Shown one piece after another: positions 5,284 through 7,203 of a stretch of DNA of 7,203 bases (its first letter is position 1; the number at the start of each line of letters is the position of its first letter). The notes under the pieces are model-generated. The model did not search any database. It had not been told where the DNA came from and saw only the letters and a list, made by a program, of their open reading frames with translations. The DNA is from an uncultured Collinsella sp. (GTDB lineage: Bacteria; Actinomycetota; Coriobacteriia; Coriobacteriales; Coriobacteriaceae). A program made the translations under genes and the position numbers. The DNA lies in contig URBM01000096.1 of NCBI GenBank assembly GCA_900545995.1, forward strand, positions 1-7,203, written 5' to 3'.

Positions 5284-7203
5284 TTAGGCGTTACGCTTGG
5301 CCTCGAGCTTGGCCTGGGCCGCAGCAAGACGCGCGAGCGGCACGCGGTAGGGCGAACAGGATACGTAATCCACGTCGGCCACGTTGAACAGGCCCTTGAT
5401 GGACTTGGGGTCGCCGCCGTGCTCGCCGCATACGCCAAAGTGCATACCGGGATTGGTGGCACGGCCCTTCTCGACTGCCATGCGCACCAGCTCGAGCACC
5501 GCCGTGTCGATGGTCTCGAAGGGGTTCTCCTTCAAGATCTTCTTGTGCAGGTACAGCGGGATGAACTTGGCCTCGGCATCGTCGCGGGAGAAGCCGAAGG
5601 TCGTCTGCGTGAGGTCGTTGGTGCCAAAGCAGAAGAAATCGGCGTGCTGGGCGATCTCGTCGGCGACCATGCAGGCGCGCGGCAGCTCGAGCATCGTACC
5701 CACAGGAATGTTGAGCTCCACGCCCTCCTCGGCGGAAACCTCGGCGATGACGCGCTCGATGACCTCACGGGTCTGGACATGCTCGGCCGTGATGGAGACG
5801 AGCGGGACCATAATCTCAGGACGCGGGTCGACGCCCTCCTTGATGAGGCGGGCGGCAGCCGTTGCCACGGCACGGACCTGCATAAGCGGCAGGTCACCGA
5901 AGACGACGGACAGACGCACACCGCGCAGGCCGAGCATGGGGTTGGACTCGACCATGCCGTCGATGCGACGCAGGCGGGCACGCAGGGCGGCGAGCTCCTC
6001 CTCGGGAGCGCCAGCGGCCTCCTTCTTGGTGATGGCGACCTCGAGCTCGCGGGGATCGTCCAGGAACTCGTGAAGCGGCGGATCGATCAGGCGAACGACC
6101 ACGTCGCGGCCGGTCATGGTCTTAAACATGGCCAGGAAGTCCTCGGTCTGGACCTTGAGCAGATCGGCCAAGGCCTGCTGCTTCACGGCCTCGTCATCGG
6201 ACAGGATGAAGCTCTGGATGATGTTCTTGCGATCGCCCAGGAACATATGCTCGGTGCGGCACAGGCCAATAGCCTCGGCGCCAAACTCGAGCGCGAGCTC
6301 GGCGTCCTCGGGGTTGTCGGCGTTGACGCGCACGTGGTTGGCGTGGCCGCAGGTCTCATCCAGACGAATCTCATCGGCCCAGGACAGGATAGTGTCCAGG
6401 TCACCAGTAAGCTCGGCGGAGACCAAGTCAACGGCGCCGTCGACAACGATGCCCTGGGTACCGTCGATGGAGATGATGTCGCCCTCGTGCAGTACGCGAT
6501 CGCTACCCTCGATACGCACGACCTTCTCGGCCGCGTCGATATGGAAGCGCTCAACGCCGCAGACGCAGGGCGTACCCATGCCGCGGGCGATAACGGCGGC
6601 ATGGCTCGTCTTGCCACCGTGGCTCGTCAGGATGCCCTCGGCGGCAACCATGCCCTTCAGGTCGTCAGGGTTGGTCTCCCAACGGACCAGGATGACCTTG
6701 TGGCCCTCGGCGGAACGCGCGACGGCGTCGTCGCTCGAGAACACGACCTCGCCCACGGCGGCACCGGGGCTGGCGTTAAGACCGGTCGCGAGCGCCTCGT
6801 ACTTCTTGGAGGAGTCGAACTGCGGGTGCAGGAGCTGATCGAGCTGCGCAGGATCGATGCGGCCCACGGCCTCCTCGCGGGTGATGAGGCCCTCCTCGAC
6901 CATCTCGATGGCGATGCGCAGGGCGGCGGTGGCGGTTCGCTTGCCCACGCGGGTCTGGAGCATCCAGAGCTTGCCCTGCTCGATGGTGAACTCGATGTCG
7001 CACATGTCGCGATAGTGATCCTCGAGCGTCAGGAACACGCGCTCGAGCTCCTCGCCTGCGGACTCAAGCCCCGGAGTGGTCTTGAGATCGGCGATGGGCT
7101 CGGTGTTGCGAATGCCGGCGACGACGTCCTCGCCCTGGGCGTTGACCAGAAAGTCGCCGTAGAACTCCTTGGTGCCGTCGGCCGGGTTGCGGGTGAAGGC
7201 GAC
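5284..7203 (-). CDS. ppdK: Pyruvate, phosphate dikinase (PPDK), C-terminal 639 residues
   Basis: The right edge cuts the gene; by comparison with PPDKs of about 870-890 residues, roughly 250 N-terminal residues are missing. The frame is open without a stop from 7203, so internal starts such as the GTG at 7038 are not the gene start. The enzyme interconverts ATP + phosphate + pyruvate and AMP + pyrophosphate + PEP in the cytoplasm, often serving PPi-linked glycolysis in anaerobes. The visible part opens in the nucleotide-binding domain (VAFTRNPADG). The swivelling phospho-histidine domain has GGKTSHAAVIARGMG, with the catalytic histidine codon at 6601-6603. The TIM-barrel PEP/pyruvate domain has LCRTEHMF, GTNDLTQTTFGFSRDD, VCGEHGGDP (active-site cysteine) and YVSCSPYRVPLARLAAAQ. 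Lysine in GGKTSHA, where many PPDKs have methionine, resembles actinobacterial enzymes. No regulator of PPDK is in the window. Confidence 0.98.
   Translation of the reverse strand, partial: VAFTRNPADGTKEFYGDFLVNAQGEDVVAGIRNTEPIADLKTTPGLESAGEELERVFLTLEDHYRDMCDIEFTIEQGKLWMLQTRVGKRTATAALRIAIEMVEEGLITREEAVGRIDPAQLDQLLHPQFDSSKKYEALATGLNASPGAAVGEVVFSSDDAVARSAEGHKVILVRWETNPDDLKGMVAAEGILTSHGGKTSHAAVIARGMGTPCVCGVERFHIDAAEKVVRIEGSDRVLHEGDIISIDGTQGIVVDGAVDLVSAELTGDLDTILSWADEIRLDETCGHANHVRVNADNPEDAELALEFGAEAIGLCRTEHMFLGDRKNIIQSFILSDDEAVKQQALADLLKVQTEDFLAMFKTMTGRDVVVRLIDPPLHEFLDDPRELEVAITKKEAAGAPEEELAALRARLRRIDGMVESNPMLGLRGVRLSVVFGDLPLMQVRAVATAAARLIKEGVDPRPEIMVPLVSITAEHVQTREVIERVIAEVSAEEGVELNIPVGTMLELPRACMVADEIAQHADFFCFGTNDLTQTTFGFSRDDAEAKFIPLYLHKKILKENPFETIDTAVLELVRMAVEKGRATNPGMHFGVCGEHGGDPKSIKGLFNVADVDYVSCSPYRVPLARLAAAQAKLEAKRNA

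Overview
This GC-rich window holds seven protein-coding genes, all on the minus strand. The order of transcription therefore runs from the right end to the left: ppdK (cut by the window edge), rplS, rnhB, yraN, comM, dprA and trmFO (cut by the other edge). I see no RNA genes, mobile elements, CRISPR arrays or genes on the plus strand. The proteins suggest an anaerobic, high-GC actinobacterium. Coriobacteriia, possibly Collinsella or a relative, is my best guess. The reasons are the GGKTSHA form of the pyruvate phosphate dikinase phospho-histidine motif, the rnhB-yraN-comM-dprA gene order familiar from actinobacteria, and a folate-dependent trmFO beside dprA, as in Firmicutes. The taxonomic call is inference from sequence style, not from a search.

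Right part (5212-7203): the C-terminal 639 residues of pyruvate phosphate dikinase, closed by a GC-rich hairpin. Next (4668-5170) comes a self-contained rplS unit: a likely promoter with an A/T-rich upstream stretch, a leader of about 60 nt carrying a hairpin, the L19 gene, and a textbook intrinsic terminator with a TTCG loop. The rnhB gene (3850-4638) follows directly and ends in its own strong terminator (3759-3800). It is thus flanked by two terminators, with very little room for a promoter.

Left part (1-3718): a tightly packed operon, yraN-comM-dprA-trmFO, with start/stop overlaps of TGATG and ATGATG and a 14-nt gap before trmFO. A predicted nested leader hairpin lies just ahead of the yraN ribosome binding site. 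YraN (nuclease-like fold), ComM (AAA+ branch-migration helicase) and DprA (ssDNA-binding RecA loader) are a recurrent DNA-uptake/recombination set. RNase HII removes ribonucleotides from DNA, L19 is a ribosomal protein, and TrmFO methylates U54 of tRNA.

I find no convincing undescribed system. The window is mostly conserved housekeeping and competence-associated genes. The observations most worth a second look are the regulatory layout around rnhB, the leader structures before yraN and rplS, and the mosaic gene order.
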